Source: Diplonema papillatum
Taxonomy: Eukaryota; Euglenozoa; Diplonemea; Diplonemida; Diplonemidae
DNA length: 64,000 nucleotides
Direction: 5' to 3'
Assembly: GCA_030068145.1 (NCBI GenBank)
Contig: JAPJBO010000685.1
Span: 1 to 64,000 of the forward strand
In this document: piece by piece, positions 33,056 through 43,540 of the stretch
How the letters are laid out: every line of letters begins with the position of its first letter
Position numbering within the stretch: the first letter of the stretch is position 1
The notes under the pieces: generated by a model
The model's database searches: none
The model's input: the letters and a program-made list of their open reading frames with translations, nothing else
What the model was told of the DNA's origin: nothing
Made by a program: the position numbers and the translations under genes

Positions 33056-33253
33056 CCCACAACCGAGAGTTCTTCAGCCGAGGAACACGAACCCCTTTCT
33101 TTAAGAGTTGACCCATTATTGCTGGTCAGTCGGTGCTGCTGGTTCTGCTCTCTTTGCCGTTGCTACTCGCTAGTCGCGGCCCCCGTTAGTGGGTCGGTTT
33201 GGGAATTGTGCGGGGACACAATATTTGATGCAAAAAATGCACCTCGATTACAG

Positions 33254-33499
33254 GCGAAGAAAGCTGCTGCGAGGAAGGCCAAGGCGGCCCGCAGAAAGGC
33301 ACGCGTCTTGAGGAAGAAGGAGTCCCTCCAGGCCAAGAGGAACCAACGCGCCGCCAAGAGGAAGGTCATCTCCGACAAGAAGAAGGCCATCAAGGCCACC
33401 GGAGCCGTGAACCCGTACAGCCTCTTCGTCGCCAAAACGTGCACTGGAGTCAAGGGCAGTGGCAAGGTTTTTATGAAGACTGTCGCTGCAAAGTGGAAG
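33254..33499 (+). CDS. HMG-box/H1-like protein, gene 2, exon 2
   Basis: Acceptor TACAG, donor GTATGC; 82 codons. It continues the basic tail (AKKAAARKAKAARRKARVLR) and then starts the HMG box with GAVNPYSLFVAKTCTGVKGS and VFMKTVAAKWK. The intron after AAKWK matches the one after AATWK in gene 1. Confidence 0.9.
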
Positions 33500-33534
33500 G
33501 TATGCTCGCAAAGCCCCCACCCCCTCCTGTGACG

Positions 33535-33584
33535 GGACCAGTGCGGTGTTGAGCACATACCCATTCCAAGCACGTTCTTGCAAA
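33535..33584 (+). mobile_element. SINE-like family P, 50-bp copy, perfect 17-bp target duplication
   Basis: Only the last 50 bp of the family (GGACCAGTGCGGTGTTGAGC to TTCTTGCAAA), flanked by CACCCCCTCCTGTGACG at 33518-33534 and 33585-33601 without mismatch. It is an extreme 5' truncation and a young insertion. Confidence 0.93.
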
Positions 33585-33601
33585 CACCCCCTCCTGTGAC
33601 G

Positions 33602-33720
33602 AGCTGTAGGTACAAATACGAACAGCCGCCCGACAAACCAGACTCACACCGCTGTCCTGTCTGCGGACATTAATTCATGGTCCCCGCCTTTGTGTCCGTG
33701 GCTTGGACCGAAACACGGTG
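33602..33720 (+). mobile_element. SINE-like family P, older rearranged fragment
   Basis: ACGAACAGCCGCCCGACAAA, CACACCGCTGTCCTGTCTGC and a diverged right part. The 50-bp copy at 33535 landed at its left edge. Confidence 0.75.
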
Positions 33721-33762
33721 CTGGCGGGGTTTGCAGTTCAAGCTATCCTCACTCCCATCATA

Positions 33763-35005
33763 CACGGTGAACTCCAGCAACTTTTGCTCGAGTGAAACCA
33801 GACTCTCCAAAGGCGGTGTGCCACACCCGGAAATAGGGTGTGAAATAGGGTGTGAAATAGAGGGTGTGAAATAGGGTGTGCACACCATATTACACACCCT
33901 ATTTCCGGGTGTGCACACCCTGTTCCCTATTTCCGCACTTGAGGCCGGACTTTAGCTCGAGCAAAAGTTGCTGGAGTTCACCGTGCAATAGAGTGTGCAC
34001 ACCCTATTTCCGGGTGTGCACAGCCTATTCCACACCCTATTTCCGGGTGTGCACACCCTGTTACACACCCTATTTCCGGGTGCACACCCTATTCCACACC
34101 CTATTTCCGGGTGTGCACACCCTGTTCCACACCCTATTTCCGGGTGTGCACAGCCTATTCCACACCCTATTTCCGGGTGTGCACACCCGTTCCCTATTTC
34201 CGCACTTGAGGCCGGACTTTAGCTCGAGCAAAAGTTGCTGGAGTTCACCGTGCAATAGAGTATTTCCGGGTGTGCACACCCTATTCCACACCCTATTTCC
34301 GGGTGTGCACACCCTGTTACACCCTATTTCCGGGTGCACACCCTATTCCACACCCTATTTCCGGGTGTGCACACCCTGTTCCACACCCTATTTCCGGGTG
34401 TGCACAGCCTATTCCACACCCTATTTCCGGGTGTGCACACCCGTTCCCTATTTCCGCACTTGAGGCCGGACTTTAGCTCGAGCAAAAGTTGCTGGAGTTC
34501 ACCGTGCAATAGAGTGTGCACACCCTATTTCCGGGTGTGCACAGCCTATTCCACACCCTATTTCCGGGTGTGCACACCCTGTTACACACCCTATTTCCGG
34601 TTGCACACCCTATTCCACACCCTATTTCCGGGTGTGCACACCCTGTTCCACACCCTATTTCCGGGTGTGCACAGCCTATTCCACACCCTATTTCCGGGTG
34701 TGCACACCCGTTCCCTATTTCCGCACTTGAGGCCGGACTTTAGCTCGAGCGAAAGTTGCTGGAGTTCACCGTGCAATAGAGTGTGCACACCCTATTTCCG
34801 GGTGTGCACACCCTGTTACACACCCTATTTCCGGGTGTGCACACCCTGTTACACCCTATTTCCGGGTGCACACCCTATTCCACACCCTATTTCCGGGTGT
34901 GCACACCCTGTTCCACACCCTATTTCCGGGTGTGCACACCCGTTCCCTATTTCCGCACTTGAGGCCGGACTTTAGCTCGAGCAAAAGTTGCTGGAGTTCA
35001 CCGTG
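33763..35005. mobile_element. foldback element with TA target duplication, TIR CACGGTGAACTCC
   Basis: Ends CACGGTGAACTCCAGCAACT and TTTGCTCGAG are inverted over about 30 bp and flanked by TA (33761-33762, 35006-35007). The inside is built of modules of about 255 bp, each holding CACACCCTATTTCCGGGTGT units and an internal copy of the terminal GCTCGAGCAAAAGTTGCTGG. It has no coding capacity of its own. It lies in intron 2 of HMG gene 2. The first seven bases (CACGGTG) and the TA site match the element at 37366-39984. Confidence 0.9.
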
Positions 35006-35039
35006 TATGAAACAAGCAGGGTTGAAGCAAGTGCGCACA

Positions 35040-35165
35040 AAGATTTAGGTTTCGGTCACAAATTGTTGCGAACCTGACTCGCCTAAGCGAGCAAGTAAAG
35101 TGTACACGAAAGAAGCCATGCATGCCCCCCCCAAACCCACCCAGTATTACCTTTAAAAGAAGGTT
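35040..35165 (+). repeat. dispersed repeat family M, short copy
   Basis: CACGAAAGAAGCCATGCATG and CCCAAACCCACCCAGTAT, followed by a T-rich end instead of the usual motif. Confidence 0.8.
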
Positions 35166-35379
35166 TTTTAAAAAAAAATTTTTTCTACCGAGAGCGACGA
35201 CGCCGCACTTCGAAAAGCGCAACGATCGCTGCTACCAGCAAACCTCTCTGAGCTATTCTACACTCTACTCTACTTAGAGCCATGGTGCGAACAATGGACC
35301 GATACGGTTTACAGGGCAACTCCTGCTCAACTTGTAAGACGTGGGGAGCCCAAGAACACTCACCTAACCTGGCGAGAAC

Positions 35380-35630
35380 TTGGTGTCGGTCACAAATTGT
35401 TTCGAACCTGACTCGCCAAAGCGACCAAGTAAGGTGTACACGAAAGAAGCCATGCATGCCCCCCCAAACCCACCCGTAATAGCTTTAAAAGAACCCATTC
35501 GACGAAAGTCACCCCGGAGACTCTAAAATCCCGGATTCTCAAGCGAACTATAACTCTAAAAGAACCCATTCGACGAAGGTCACCCGGAGACTCTAAAAAC
35601 TCGGATTCTCAAGCGAACTCTAAAGAAAGG
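35380..35630 (+). repeat. dispersed repeat family M, copy with doubled end motif
   Basis: The CGACGAA-GTCACCC-GGAGACTCTAAAA-CTCAAGCGAACT end is present twice in tandem (35488-35560, 35562-35625). It lies in intron 2 of HMG gene 2. Confidence 0.85.
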
Positions 35631-35935
35631 AACCATGATATCCGTTTCTTGAAAGGTTCTCCCCAGCTTTCTGGCCAGGTTGGCGACCCTGGTTTGGTGG
35701 AAAACATGGGCATGTGTGCTGTTTTGCCGAAAAAGGGGGGCCCCCAGCAGCCCAAATTTTGAAACTTACCACTCGGGTGGTCGGGAAATCCAAAATAACT
35801 GGTCGGATGCTCGTTTAGGCTGAAATAATGGCTGCAGAATGCAAAAACAAGACAGAATCACCCAACAAGCCAATTCCTAGGCAATTGCGTGATACCTGGG
35901 ATTTCGCATCACTAGAATACTCCACCAACCCGCAG

Positions 35936-36025
35936 AACTTGCCCGAGTCGCAGAAGGCCGCCTACGTCGCGGAAGCCAAGAAGAATCTCGTCGCCAGAAA
36001 CAAGGTCAAGGCAAGCTACAAGAGG
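35936..36025 (+). CDS. HMG-box/H1-like protein, gene 2, exon 3
   Basis: Acceptor CGCAG, donor GTATGC; 30 codons, NLPESQKAAYVAEAKKNLVA then RNKVKASYKR. It is the third helix of the HMG box and matches exon 2 of gene 1 (90 bp, phase 0). Confidence 0.9.
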
Positions 36026-36078
36026 GTATGCGCTGACGTCCTCCTCTCCACCCCCCCTACCACCACCCGCAAAAGAAG

Positions 36079-36358
36079 ACAACCTAGCGAGTCGCAGTCA
36101 CAATCAGGGCGAGGGCCCTGAGTTTTTTAACTGATTGCTCAGACACGGTTGTGGGGGCCTTCTCCCATTCGCCTGTGCTCTGTTGGCACGAGTGGTCCTG
36201 AGCTGCGAACAGCCGCTGACAAACCTGCTGTCCTGTCTGCAGACACTCAGGTTCCGCGCTGACGATTGTCCGTGGTTTAAAGGACCGAAACACGGCGCAG
36301 ACGGGACCAATGCGGTGTTGAGCACATATCCATTCCAAGCACGTTCTTGCAATCCCAC
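36079..36358 (+). mobile_element. SINE-like family P, copy in intron 3
   Basis: GACAACCTAGCGAGTCGCAG to AGCACGTTCTTGCAATCC. Imperfect ACCACCACCC repeats at both edges may be the remains of the target duplication. Confidence 0.85.
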
Positions 36359-36484
36359 CACCCCCCGTGCTCGCAACACTGCGGTCAATGATATTAGGGC
36401 AACAACCGGGAACACTGGTAGGTGAGCAGCGACACCTCCCGAAAGTGAGCCAAGGGCGAAGAACGTATCTGCGGCTGCTGCGGC

Positions 36485-36738
36485 AGGTGCCCGGTGGTAA
36501 CCCCACACTCAGAACGCGGGGAAGGGGACGTGTTTTCTCAACTACATTGAAGCCCCTTCCCGACCGTAGCATCCGAGGAAGGTGCAAACATGGAGGGTGC
36601 TACGGTAGCCGTGCACGGGTCTTGGGCGCGTACCTCGTGCAGGGCGGGTGCTTTGTGATCCGCCGCGAAGTTCTCTCCTGGTGCAATCCGGAGAGACCGG
36701 CGTCGAGTTTCGGCTCACAGCCGGTTCCCTCGGGCGGC
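36485..36738 (-). repeat. dispersed repeat family Q, copy 2
   Basis: Reverse complement of 16391-16605. Both copies lie in introns of the two paralogous HMG genes, but in different introns and orientations, so they are independent insertions. Confidence 0.85.
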
Positions 36739-36855
36739 GGGCACTCAGGTTCCGCGCTGATGATAGTCCGCCTTATGTGTCGGTGGCTTAAAAACCGAAA
36801 CACGGCGCTTGATGGGACGTTGGGCACGTATCCATTCCGAGCACGTTCTTAAAAA
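36739..36855 (+). mobile_element. SINE-like family P, truncated copy
   Basis: CACTCAGGTTCCGCGCTGAT to CCGAGCACGTTCTTAAAAA, the right third of the family. Confidence 0.75.
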
Positions 36856-37365
36856 GCCTACCTCAAGGCTGTAACTGCACCTACTCGTTATTGGATGCTG
36901 TTTTCCATGGCCACCGTCCTGCTGTCAAAGATGAACTGACCCTTTGGATCTAAAGAGCGATCACGCGGACACCTTAAGTCAGCTCTCGGTTCATCCCGCG
37001 TCACCAGCCCTGCTTACCAGAAGTGGCCCCTTAGAACCAGGATTCTACGTCAGGGGTCCGTGCAGTAACCCCGAGCTCACGCCCAGTTAACGTTTGAGAG
37101 TAGGTCGAAGCGAATTCCCCATTGCCTCCAATCATTCGCTTTACCTGGCGTGACACCTGTTTTTGGTTCTAGCTACCCTGAGGGGAAACTTGGGGGAGGT
37201 ACGCTGACAGCTTGGGCTTTACACACGCGCAGGGGTAGCAGTCGTCAGCATTGCAGAACGCTTGGTGACAAGTGATTCGCGCCATTTCCCCGTGCGAGCG
37301 AGTCTCGGAACAACTGTGACCCAGGTACCAGGATGGGTGCTTGCACCAGGTGTTTGGAACAGCTA

Positions 37366-39984
37366 CACGGTGCACTAGTAAAAGTGAAAAAGGTGTTTTG
37401 ACTAGTCATTTTACTAGTGAAAAAGCATGCCTAGTGCACTAGTAAAAATGACTAGTGCACTAGTAAAAATGACTAGTGCACTAGTCAAAATGACTAGTGC
37501 ACTAGTCAAAATGACTAGTGTCCTAGTAGAAATCCACCTGTTCCGAACCGAAATCTGGGCTGGTTTGTAAATTTCAGAGGGTCCCACCGCACAACTGTAC
37601 CCTACCGTTGCGCTTGCTACCGTGTTCGGAATAATGTTGGACCGGGGAAAAGTCGAAATACTTTTCAAAACCCCAAAACCTGGGCCAAAAGTCCAAAAAG
37701 GTTCCGGTCCAAGTATTTTACAGTAGGGTTCACGCCCATAAGGAGGTTTAGAATTCCGGGAATACGATAGGGATATGATACATGTGGTGTCTACAGTCAA
37801 GGGCGCGCCCAAGTCCGTCAACAGCGCCCTACAACTTGGAGAAGGACTACTTTAGCCAGACTCAAGGTGGCGAGTCGCTGAGCGTAGTCGGCACGCGGCA
37901 TCGCCGGGCCTTACGGAGCAGGGCCAGCGGCATGCCGCCATATCATGTACTAGCATCCTGTGGTGCTACATGGGCTACGCATGCACGTAGTACTATATAG
38001 TATGGTGTGTATACGTGTGGTGGTACTACAGGAAGGACTCGACCTCGGCGAGCTCGCAGTGAAGCGAGCGTCGCTGAGTGAAGGCGACGTCTTGGCCGCC
38101 GAGTGGCGGACACGCGCGTTTTTGACGCGGTGGATGCCGACGACAGCGGGCTGCTGACGTTCAAGGAGTTGATCAAGTATAGCCGGTCCCGGACGTCGTG
38201 TTCCGGCACGTGGTCGGCGACGGGGGCAATCTCATGAGTCGCCCTCGCCATGCTCACCCGAGCTGCTTGTCTACGCGACCCAGGCTATGCCCATAGTCAT
38301 GATCGTGCACCACGAGTTTTAAGGACAAGCAGAAACTAAAGGTAACCTGAACCAATTTGGACGCGTTTCAGCCCGGAATTCGGGAAGCTTTGAAATGTTC
38401 GTACATTCTGCCGGTCCCATCATTTGTGTAACGGAAACACGAAACGAGTGCAAAAGCTGCTTGGGTCAGACTTCAAAATACCTGAAAATCCCAGGGAAAA
38501 GTCCAAAAAGAAATTCTGGTCCAAAGAATTCCGGTCCAATGATTTTCCGAACGCAGTTCCCAACGCGATTCCTTACTGTGCGATAGACGAAAGCTGGGGG
38601 TCAGTTGTCTGCCACGAGCGTCATTCAACAAAGCCAGTTCTGCAGGAATAAGTCACGATTACTCGTCGGTTTGTGTTTTGCGGCTGAACATGCAGACTGT
38701 GGTCGCTTTTTTGGTGGGCCACCCACCCCCACTCTTCCCCCACAGGAATCGGGCTGAGTATTGAGTTCTGTAAAGTGCAAGTGCCATGAAGGCAGGCGAG
38801 CACCACGGCTGAGTACGGGGAGTTTCTGGGAATTTGTTGCCTACTAGGAGTGTTATACAGCTTGCCTGCCTCATGCTCTTCCGCACATACTACTAGTAGC
38901 TCCCAATGCCCGATAGACAGTGCGTTGTGAGTTCAAGCTACTCCGAGGCGGTGATTTATATCGTCGTATGTGAACAACCGAAGATGCGAAAGAAGCTGTT
39001 TCCACAAAAAGTACACCGGCTACGCGATTCACCGTGCGGTAGACCCGACGAGTAGAAACCAGAACCTGCTGGTGTCCCACCCGACGAAAGCTTAATGGTC
39101 GTCTGCACGTCCCGAAAAGACAAAGAAACGTGACTTCCAGGCATTCGAAATGCCCGGACAAAGCACCACGACGTGTTGACTGGCACACAACGCGCGCGCC
39201 ACAGGCTACAAGAATGGTTTTCCGCGGCGGCGTGAAAGAGGAAGTCTCCAAGCACGCAATGAGAGAGTGCCTCCAACACTAGAAAGCGGAGCACATAGCA
39301 GTGAGCAACTATTTGTGGAATGTGCACAACACAAAGCCTTGCATGCAAACAGTTCGCAGGCGGACAAAGCCAGCACCTGTTGCACATTCATGTTGGGAAG
39401 CTCGGCAAGAAGACCTGCCGACCATCTCTCGTTTCTTCGTGGGTTTTAGGGAACCCACGAACTACTGTAAATGCACTGTGTCCGGTGCGATGCCAAGGCG
39501 ATAGGAGCGCCATGAGCGACAAGCCGAATCTACGGACGAGAGTTTGAATGTGGTCGGAAGCCCGCATTATCCAGTGTCTGAGACCTGTCACGACATGTCT
39601 CTGACCTCACCGTAGGGATAGCACTGTCGTTTGCACTATGTTTGCTAAGCCATACAAGCTCAGGAACTTTCCAAGAAACCAACCAAAAACCTCGCAACTC
39701 TGCCTGTCTCTCGCGAAAACTGGGGTTGCCCAGGTGGTTTGTGGTGTCTGGGCACCGGTGATCACGGTAGCGTGAAACCCCTCGAAAACTCTCGAAACAC
39801 CCAGGATTTGGGTCCAGGTTAGGTGGATTTTGTCTAAATCACTAGTCATTTTTACTAGTGCACTAGTCATTTTTACTAGTGCACTAGTCATTTTTACTAG
39901 TGACACTAGTCATTTTACTAGTCAAAATTTTGACTAGTAAAACCACTAGTCAAAGTCAAAAAAGTCCTTGACTAGTGCACCGTG
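37366..39984. mobile_element. foldback element with TA target duplication, TIR CACGGTGCACTAGT
   Basis: Inverted ends CACGGTGCACTAGT are flanked by TA (37364-37365, 39985-39986). Inside the ends are tandem ACTAGTGCACTAGTAAAAAT units (37373-37530), with the inverted set at 39836-39970. The 2.3-kb core holds no recognisable transposase but has an EF-hand coding fragment. It lies in intron 3 of HMG gene 2. Its TA site and CACGGTG start are shared with 33763-35005. Confidence 0.88.
38082..38237 (+). pseudogene. EF-hand gene fragment inside the foldback element
   Basis: FDAVDADDSGLLTFKELIK is a canonical EF-hand calcium-binding loop (D-A-D-D-S-G-L-L-T-F-K-E) with its flanking helices. The plausible upstream sequence (GLDLGELAVKRASLSEGDVL) is in another frame, so the fragment is broken. 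It may be host sequence captured by the element or a remnant of an older gene into which repeats moved. Confidence 0.6.
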
Positions 39985-40034
39985 TAGTCAGGCCAAGCTC
40001 ATGCCCCACTCACCCTTCGGAGAGTCAGTAGGCA

Positions 40035-40215
40035 AAGACAGTAAAAGAGTGAAAGAGTACGTACAGTAGTGAGTAGAGAAGAGAACGCGTGCAAAATAAT
40101 GGAGGTAGCACAGACTACCAGACCAGCGGAGGCCACCGCAAAAAGATTTCTTTCCTTTTCCTTATCCCTCAAAACCAGCACCAAGAACAACGACCCACCC
40201 TTCGGAGAGTCACAG
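40035..40215 (+). repeat. dispersed repeat family R, copy 2
   Basis: Matches 13197-13370 throughout. It lies between the foldback element and exon 4. Confidence 0.85.
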
Positions 40216-40528
40216 GACTCAAGAGCAGTATGTCACACACACCAAAGTACCGCCCTTCCGTAAGACACTCAGCCCCGTGCAGCTAACACCGCAAGATGAT
40301 AAGAGAAGTCTTGAGCCGAGTGCCGGATGGAGAAGCTGACAGCCCCCCACGCTCTATCCGACCCCCGAAGGATCCCGCCCCACCGACCCTTCGGAGAGGA
40401 GTCACGGGACCCAAAAGCAGCGTCGAAAAATCAAAGCCGACTGGAGAAAGTGACAAGTGGGCTATACTATTCAGACGTTACCCACTCAAAGCCTTGAACT
40501 TAAACACCCACCCACACAAATCACGCAG

Positions 40529-40666
40529 GCACCGTCGAAATACGCCCTCTTCACGAAGAAGCACTTCCCCGCCGCCTACAGCAACGCCATGAGGCAGACC
40601 AGCAACAGAAAAGAGGCGTTCAAACTGGCCACCAAGGAAGTCGCGGCTAAGTACAGGAAAATGTAA
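40529..40666 (+). CDS. HMG-box/H1-like protein, gene 2, exon 4
   Basis: Acceptor CGCAG after a CA-rich stretch. It encodes APSKYALFTKKHFPAAYSNA, REAFKLATKEVAAKYRKM and a TAA stop. It is the partner of gene 1 exon 3. Intron 3 is about 4.5 kb, most of it recognisable mobile DNA. Confidence 0.9.
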   Translation, partial: APSKYALFTKKHFPAAYSNAMRQTSNRKEAFKLATKEVAAKYRKM

Positions 40667-40677
40667 GAAACCAAACC

Positions 40678-40713
40678 GCGCACACACAAACACACACACA
40701 CACACACACACCA
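40678..40713 (+). repeat. (CA)n after HMG gene 2
   Basis: Short CA-rich microsatellite directly after the stop codon region. Confidence 0.9.
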
Positions 40714-40797
40714 AAGTACCACCCTTCCGAAACAGAGCCTGCAGTTACGCCAGCTACTGCTCTCCAAGAAAAGGAGTTTCAAGCGAACCTTTACCCC

Positions 40798-41661
40798 CAG
40801 AGAAGTAGCTTCATATACCCTATGTTGACCCCATACAACATCCAAAAAAAAAAAAAAACTTTAGTTATAGCCAGCGGCTGGGTGTTGTGGGTGGGCAGCG
40901 GTAGTGGGTGGTCATGTGGTGGGAGGTCGTAGAAGTTGTGCAGTGGGTGGGTGGTGCGGTGGGCAGTGGTGGTAGTTGGCAGTGAGTGGGTGGATGATGC
41001 TACAGTACGGTTACTGCACCTTTGGATCATCGTTCTAGCAACGTACACCCTCAATTTTGGAACCTGCTGCACTGGCCCATTAGCTTGGCAAAAATTTCTG
41101 CGCCTGCGGCGCTGGCATTTTTGTATTGTTTCAGGAGCACCCTGTCGGGTACATGAAAGTGCACTTGACTCGCATCAACTTTGCCGCAGTCCCTGTGGAC
41201 TACAAAGCGGCTATAGCGATTCTTGCTGTTTGGATACCTGCAGCGCTGACCCAATAGCTTGAAAAAAATTTCCGCGCCTGCGGCGCTGGTATTAGCTTAT
41301 GTAAAGTTACGTGTCGTGTTGCCAAGAAGACCGCAGCTGTCAGCCCTGCTGTCGCAGAAAACCGCCAGGCGACACCTTCTTCACGTGGCTTTTTTGCTTC
41401 TGGGGTGGACAGTAGTGACAACTACAAAGTTGCCACAGTCTCTGTGGACTACAAAGCGGCCAGCAATTCTTGCTGTGTGGCGCTACCTTCGATGAGCAAA
41501 ACCCACTTGCACGTGCCGCATTTCGTCCGAACACCCCACACCCTCAACACAGTGTCGGTCTGAGCTCCACACGCACCAAGTGCCACGAGGACCCCGAAAA
41601 GTGCTCTGTACAACATTTGGTAGGATTTTACGTGGGGCTCAGAGCTCAAGCTACTTCCCTG
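40798..41661. mobile_element. TIR element (hAT-like?), copy 1
   Basis: Starts CAGAGAAGTAGCTT and ends in its inverted form AAGCTACTTCCCTG (14 bp, one mismatch). The interior is non-coding, with a GGTGGG-rich stretch and internal direct repeats (CGCCTGCGGCGCTGG, CAATTCTTGCTGT). No good target duplication. Confidence 0.75.
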
Positions 41662-42653
41662 ACTGTCCCCCCCAAAAAAAAAAAAAAAAGTATTCTACGA
41701 GGCAGACGGGCGGGCCTGAGTGAGCGCAAAAAAAAAAAAAAAAAAAACGAAAAAAGCAAAAAGTTCAAGCTCGAAACAGTTTCAAAACTCTTCAAAGTGC
41801 TCTAACACACGTGCAGCCGTTGCAACGAATAAAAAAAGGCTGAAGCGCTTTTCCCTCCCCGAATCCCCTTCCTAACGGCTACTGAAACGGACCCACCCGA
41901 GAGACATCGTTTTCCCCCACGTCTCTCGCTTTCGTCGGTAGCATCCAAATAAAACCAGTGTACCATCCTCAAACGAGTAACCGTCTCCTTTCTGCTGTTT
42001 TTTCTTCTTGAGGGATTCGCCTCCCTGTTGTAAGCGCAAAGCGCAGAACTGTTCCAAAGTAATACCAAAATTAACCCGACTACAGGCGGACGGGGGGGAC
42101 ATCCATCGCAGCCAGTGCTCGTGCTACGAAAATAGCCGGTCATTTTCAACTAAACGCATCCATCGCTGAAAACTGACCTTTCATTTATGACCGGTCATTT
42201 TTCGTAATAACAATTAATTGTAAACACGAAAGAGAACGCTGGCAGCGTGTTTGGGAGAAGATTAGCCTACCGATCATATTCACTCACTAGCACTCACTAA
42301 CAGGCTAATCCTCCCCCGGCACGTACAAACAAAAAAGGCCGGCTGACCAGTCACATTTGGGTCAGAAATGACCAGCAGTGTTGTCGTGCTAGGGCAGCCA
42401 GGTAGGCCCTACCCTGCCGAACGAACCTGGAGAACACAAGTAAACAAAGCCACACGCCAAGCTTCGAAATAAAAAAAGCCGTAGTTACAGTGTATAAGCA
42501 TACCTGCTACCCTCATACTACCCGCCTCGCAGCCTCAATGGTCGGAGACCCTAAAACACCGAACCTCTAAACCACAATAAACGCTAAAAAACTGCCCAGA
42601 AGCGGGTTTGAAAAATGACTGGGCACCGGTCTTAAAGCGAACACTGATCGCTG
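41662..42653. other. spacer between the two TIR element copies
   Basis: Holds A-rich tracts, a family S-like block at 42245-42340 (GGCAGCGTGTTTGGG, GGCACGTACAAACAAAA), and GAGACCCTAAAACACCGAAC with ACCACAATAAACGCTAAAA (42546-42592), which recurs at 53044-53087. No gene seen. Confidence 0.6.
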
Positions 42654-43530
42654 CAGAGAAGTAGCTTCATATACCCGATGTTAACCCATACAACATCCAA
42701 AAAAAGAAAAACTATAGTTATAGCCAGCGGCCGGTGGTGTCGTGGGTGGGCAGTGGTAGTGGGTGGTCATGTGGTGGGAGGTCGTGGAGTTTGTGCAGTG
42801 GTGGTGGTGGGTATGTAGTGGGCAGGGTGGATGATGCTACAGTACGGTTACTGCACCTTTGGATCATCGTTCTAGCAACGCACACCCTCAATTTTGGAAC
42901 CTGGCCCATTTAGCTTGGCAAAAATTTCCGCGCCTGCGGCGCTGGCATTTTTGGCTTGTGTAGTACACGTGTTCCATGTCGTGTTGCCAAGAAGACCGCA
43001 GTTGTCCGCCCTGCTCTCTGTGGTGGCAGTAGTGACAACCACAAAGAGCACCCTGTCGGGTACATTTGCCGCAGTCCTTGTGGACTACAAAGCGGCTATA
43101 GCAATTCTTGCTGTTTGAATACATGCAGCAGCGCTGACCCATTAGCTTGAAAAATTTCCGCGCCGGCGCTGATATTGGCTTGTGTAATGTTAGCCGCCCT
43201 GCTGTCGCAGACAACCGCCAAGCGACACTCGCCTTCTTCGTTGCTTCCCGAAGGACAGCCTCTGTGGTGGACAGTAGTGACAACTACAAGTCGACTCGCA
43301 TCAAAGTTGCCACAGTCTCTGTGCGGATAGCAATTCTTGCTGTGTGTGGCGCAACCTTCCATGAGCCAAAAACACCTGCACGTGCCGCATTTCGTCCGAA
43401 CACCCCACGCCCTCAGCACAGTGTCGGTCTGAGCTCCACACGCACAAAGTGCCACGAGGACCCTGAAAAGTGCTCTGTACAACATTTGGTAGGATTTTAC
43501 GTGGGGCTCAGAGCTCAAGCTACTTCCCTG
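42654..43530. mobile_element. TIR element (hAT-like?), copy 2, imperfect 10-bp flanking repeat
   Basis: Homologous to 40798-41661 over its length, in the same orientation. CTGATCGCTG (42644-42653) and CTGATCGCAG (43531-43540) flank it. CAG-starting TIRs with flanking repeats of about 8 bp fit hAT elements, but no transposase is present to confirm this. Confidence 0.8.
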
Positions 43531-43540
43531 CTGATCGCAG

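Noticed and set aside
33876-34975. Open frames with repeated PYFRVCTPC or PGNRVWNRVC
   Set aside because: They are the palindromic CACACCCTATTTCCGGGTGT units of the foldback element read as protein.
40798-43530. Two long direct repeats that could be LTRs
   Set aside because: Each copy has its own terminal inverted repeats starting CAG, and the 1-kb spacer has no coding signal; two TIR elements explain it better.
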